Position numbers and translations under genes: made by a program
The notes under the pieces: generated by a model
What the model was told of the DNA's origin: nothing
The model's database searches: none
What the model saw: the letters and a program-made list of their open reading frames with translations, nothing else
In this document: positions 61,940-64,000 of the stretch, piece after piece
Layout of the letters: every line of letters begins with the position of its first letter
Numbering within the stretch: the first letter of the stretch is position 1
Assembly: GCF_000020945.1 (NCBI RefSeq)
Contig: NC_011295.1
Coordinates: forward strand, 1-64,000
DNA from: Coprothermobacter proteolyticus DSM 5265
GTDB taxonomy: Bacteria; Coprothermobacterota; Coprothermobacteria; Coprothermobacterales; Coprothermobacteraceae
Length of the DNA stretch: 64,000 bases
Reading direction: 5' to 3'

Positions 61940-61978
61940 CGTAGGGTTCACTCATCTTTGGGTGAACCCTACGTTTTT
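61940..61978 (+). terminator. Intrinsic terminator after dnaN-S4
   Basis: CGTAGGGTTCAC (61940-61951) and GTGAACCCTACG (61962-61973) form a perfect 12-bp stem followed by TTTTT. Confidence 0.93.
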
Positions 61979-62172
61979 ATCGCCTATTAACAAGTGCAAA
62001 AACTTAAAGCTTACCACCTAATTGCTTGGTTGTTTACCAATCAAACCGAAACAGTGTATCATATATAATATCGTTTTGCAAAGCAAAATATTTTACATAT
62101 AAACCGTTTCTAATATGACCTTGCAAAAGATCATAAAAGATTATTTGTGACTATCAAGGAGGTGCTCGACGA

Positions 62173-63627
62173 TTGGATAAACCGGAATACGTTGTGCCTC
62201 AAGAAAATTCAGGGGACTGCAACAACACAATCACAACTGATGCAGAGGTGCCAACTAAGACCACGTCAGACGGTATTTCCATTGAGGAGCTTATCAAAGA
62301 CCCAAAACTCATAAACAAGCGTGTTTGGCAGCTTGCTTGGCCTGCCATGGTGGAACTTTTACTTAGTACGTTGTTTAGTATGGTGGACATGATCATGGTG
62401 GGGCGTATAAGCTACCAAGCTCTCACTGCGGTAGGGCTTACAAACCATCCTACCATGCTTGCTTTAGCTGTTTTCCAAGCATTAAACGTGGGTAGCACCG
62501 CTTTAGTGGCTCGTTTTATAGGTTCTGGAGATATTAAGAATGCCAAAGCCACAGTACGCCAATCGATGGTGCTGGTAACCATACTGGGGATAGTAGTTTC
62601 AATTGCCGGTTATTTGCTTTCCCCAGCCATTATAACGTTTATGAGAGCTGAACCAGACGTGTACCCCATGAGCGTGACCTATTTGCAAATTGTCTCTTTG
62701 GGGTGGTTATTCACGACAATTTCTTTGAATGTGGGGGCAATCCTTAGAGGTAGCGGCGACACCATGACGCCCATGCGGTATAACCTTTTGTCAAACTTGC
62801 TTAACGTGGTCGGCAACTACGTATTAATTTTCGGGAAATTTGGATTTCCTGCTATGGGCGTGGCAGGGGCAGCGTTATCCACTACACTGTGCCGTGGGGT
62901 TGCTGCTTTTCTTGCCCTTCGTGCCATATTCAACAAGAACCGCAACATTGGTGTGTCGTTAAAAGACGACTACCGCATTGACAAGAATCTCTTAGAGCGT
63001 TTAATCAGTATTGGCTTACCCTCAGCCATGGAGCAGTTCCTGCTAAGGCTGGGGCAGGTGTTTTTCTCCCGTGCCGTAGCAGGGTTGGGAACGGCTGTTT
63101 ATGCGGCACACCAAACAGCAATCAATATCTCTTCTTTGACTTTTACGCCAGGCCAGGCTTTTGGTATGGCAGCTACCACCATGGTGGGGCAGAGCTTGGG
63201 TGCTAAACACCCAGATGTGGCAGAAAAAGCAGGCCTTGTCGCTAGAAGGATGGGGCTCATAATTGCTTTGGCCATTGCCATTGTCCTGTTCTTCTTTGGA
63301 TACGATGTTGCTCTGCTTTACGTTGATGACCCTGAGGTAGCTCGTGCAGCTGCCAATGCCTTAAAGATCCTTGCCATTATGCAGCCTATGCAGTCAACAC
63401 AGTTTATTTTAGCTGGAGCCCTTCGTGGTGCTGGAGATACACGTTGGCCGCTTTATTCTACTGCAATAGGCATTTGGGGTATCAGGGTTGTACTGGTGCA
63501 CGTGTTCATTGCCATGGGCATGGGGCTCATGGGTGCTTGGGTTGCACAGCTCTGTGACCAAGCTTTTCGAGCCGTGTTCATTTACACTAGATACAAATCG
63601 GGTGCTTGGAAGCACTCAAAAGTATGA
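62173..63627 (+). CDS. MATE-family efflux transporter
   Basis: 484 residues, twelve helices in two similar halves after a hydrophilic head of about 45 residues. Each half begins alike: WQLAWPAMVELLLSTLFSMVDMIMVG and ISIGLPSAMEQFLLRLGQVFFSRAVAGLG. GSGD and ALRGAGDTRWP are typical MATE loops. Exports drugs or toxic cations with Na+ or H+. The start is TTG 62173 after AAGGAGGTG. Monocistronic. Confidence 0.92.
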   Translation: MDKPEYVVPQENSGDCNNTITTDAEVPTKTTSDGISIEELIKDPKLINKRVWQLAWPAMVELLLSTLFSMVDMIMVGRISYQALTAVGLTNHPTMLALAVFQALNVGSTALVARFIGSGDIKNAKATVRQSMVLVTILGIVVSIAGYLLSPAIITFMRAEPDVYPMSVTYLQIVSLGWLFTTISLNVGAILRGSGDTMTPMRYNLLSNLLNVVGNYVLIFGKFGFPAMGVAGAALSTTLCRGVAAFLALRAIFNKNRNIGVSLKDDYRIDKNLLERLISIGLPSAMEQFLLRLGQVFFSRAVAGLGTAVYAAHQTAINISSLTFTPGQAFGMAATTMVGQSLGAKHPDVAEKAGLVARRMGLIIALAIAIVLFFFGYDVALLYVDDPEVARAAANALKILAIMQPMQSTQFILAGALRGAGDTRWPLYSTAIGIWGIRVVLVHVFIAMGMGLMGAWVAQLCDQAFRAVFIYTRYKSGAWKHSKV

Positions 63628-63673
63628 AGAATTAGTTAGATAAAGTCAAGCCGAGAGGATGTACATTAACTTA

Positions 63674-63686
63674 ATGTTATTAACAT
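63674..63686 (+). promoter_or_regulatory. Palindrome in front of the stalk-domain gene
   Basis: ATGTTA-T-TAACAT is a perfect inverted repeat in AT-rich sequence, about 30 bases before TATAAAT (63711 region) and 68 bases before the gene. It may be an operator; no regulator is assigned. Confidence 0.3.
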
Positions 63687-63753
63687 AACATATACTTCCC
63701 TTAAAGTGTGGTATAAATTTCTTAGAAAACGCTTGGAGGGAGGTTGAATTGTT

Positions 63754-64000
63754 ATGAAAAAAACTTTAAGCATGTTAGTAATGGTTGCGCTACTTCTGGG
63801 CTTCGCTACGGTGTTGCCAACCACTGCTCAAACCAACAAACTTCTAGAATTGTACATAGGAGATACCACTGCTTATGTAAACGCTGCTTCAGTGAAGTTG
63901 GATTCACCACCAGTCATACAGAATTCTAGAACCTTGGTTCCTGTAAGGTTCATCAGTGAACAGATGGGAGCAAAGGTCACTTGGAACGATGTAAAACGTC
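63754..64000 (+). CDS. Secreted stalk-domain (copper amine oxidase N-terminal-like) protein, partial
   Basis: Open to the window end. A signal peptide (KKTLSMLVMVALLLGFATVL, cleavage after TTAQ-like site near residue 26) precedes a stalk domain: LYIGDTTAYVNAASVKLDSPPVIQNSRTLVPVRFISEQMG in part, WNDVKR. Such domains are cell-surface modules common in thermophilic Firmicutes and relatives. GGAGGGAGGTTG lies before ATG 63754. What follows the stalk domain cannot be seen. Confidence 0.85.
   Translation, partial: MKKTLSMLVMVALLLGFATVLPTTAQTNKLLELYIGDTTAYVNAASVKLDSPPVIQNSRTLVPVRFISEQMGAKVTWNDVKR

Overview
This window looks like chromosome from a moderately GC-rich, strictly anaerobic and probably thermophilic bacterium of the Coprothermobacter or Clostridia-like kind (inference; no rRNA is present to confirm it). 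The signs are an anaerobic glycyl-radical ribonucleotide reductase, a tungsten-type aldehyde ferredoxin oxidoreductase, a direct aspartate-semialdehyde-to-homocysteine methionine pathway, TldD/TldE proteases, copper-amine-oxidase-type stalk domains, strong AGGAGG ribosome binding sites and frequent GTG/TTG starts. The replication origin lies inside the window: dnaA (57.9 kb) and dnaN (60.6 kb) flank a DnaA-box-rich non-coding region, and two parS-like palindromes lie at 52.46 and 57.80 kb.

Layout. 0-2.5 kb: nitrilase-like protein, CPBP membrane protease, methyltransferase. 2.5-4.9 kb: thiD-thiM-thiE thiamine salvage. 5.0-7.8 kb: nrdD-nrdG. 8.0-10.4 kb: ABC exporter. 10.4-19.0 kb: a methionine operon (MetH reactivation domain, metH, aspartokinase, DUF39-ferredoxin homocysteine synthase, UPF0280, metF, asd) behind a promoter, a Met-codon-rich leader ORF and a terminator. 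19.4-23.5 kb: ECF sigma factor, membrane protein and ABC transporter. 23.7-25.7 kb: ascorbate-type PTS. 26.2-30.1 kb: 7TM-PAS histidine kinase, response regulator, HD-GYP regulator. 30.3-32.8 kb: Trp-codon leader ORF, trpB and a TrpA homologue that has lost catalytic residues. 32.9-35.9 kb: DsbA-like protein and, on the minus strand, a phosphotriesterase-like/YhfT/YhfU-remnant cluster.

35.9-45.7 kb is a decaying foreign island: its left edge truncates a yhfU-like gene, its right edge is an hsdM gene cut off and joined in frame to a membrane tail. It carries an integrase, a zinc-ribbon protein, RmuC, a glycosyltransferase, a nuclease lipoprotein, a TIGR02391 protein and at least four broken genes. 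It also holds two CRISPR-like signals. One is a degenerate two-repeat array. The other is a 67-bp insertion inside a DUF5658-like gene (31-bp target duplication plus 36-bp insert), which is the signature expected of a stray CRISPR spacer integration. I consider this the most unusual observation in the window.

45.8-52.4 kb returns to core genes: DUF1028 protein, aldo/keto reductase, cysE-cysK (with a Cys-containing overlapping uORF), peroxiredoxin flanked by two copies of a terminator repeat, and UvrD/PcrA helicase. 52.6-57.7 kb (minus strand): moaD-like/aor and tldE/tldD. 57.9-64 kb: dnaA, oriC, ZIP transporter, dnaN, S4 protein, MATE transporter and the start of a stalk-domain protein.

A recurring theme is translation-sensing leaders: the met, trp and cys operons each appear to start with a short ORF containing codons for the relevant amino acid, while no SAM, T-box or TPP riboswitch was recognised. 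All functional calls are from reading motifs by eye; no database search was run.
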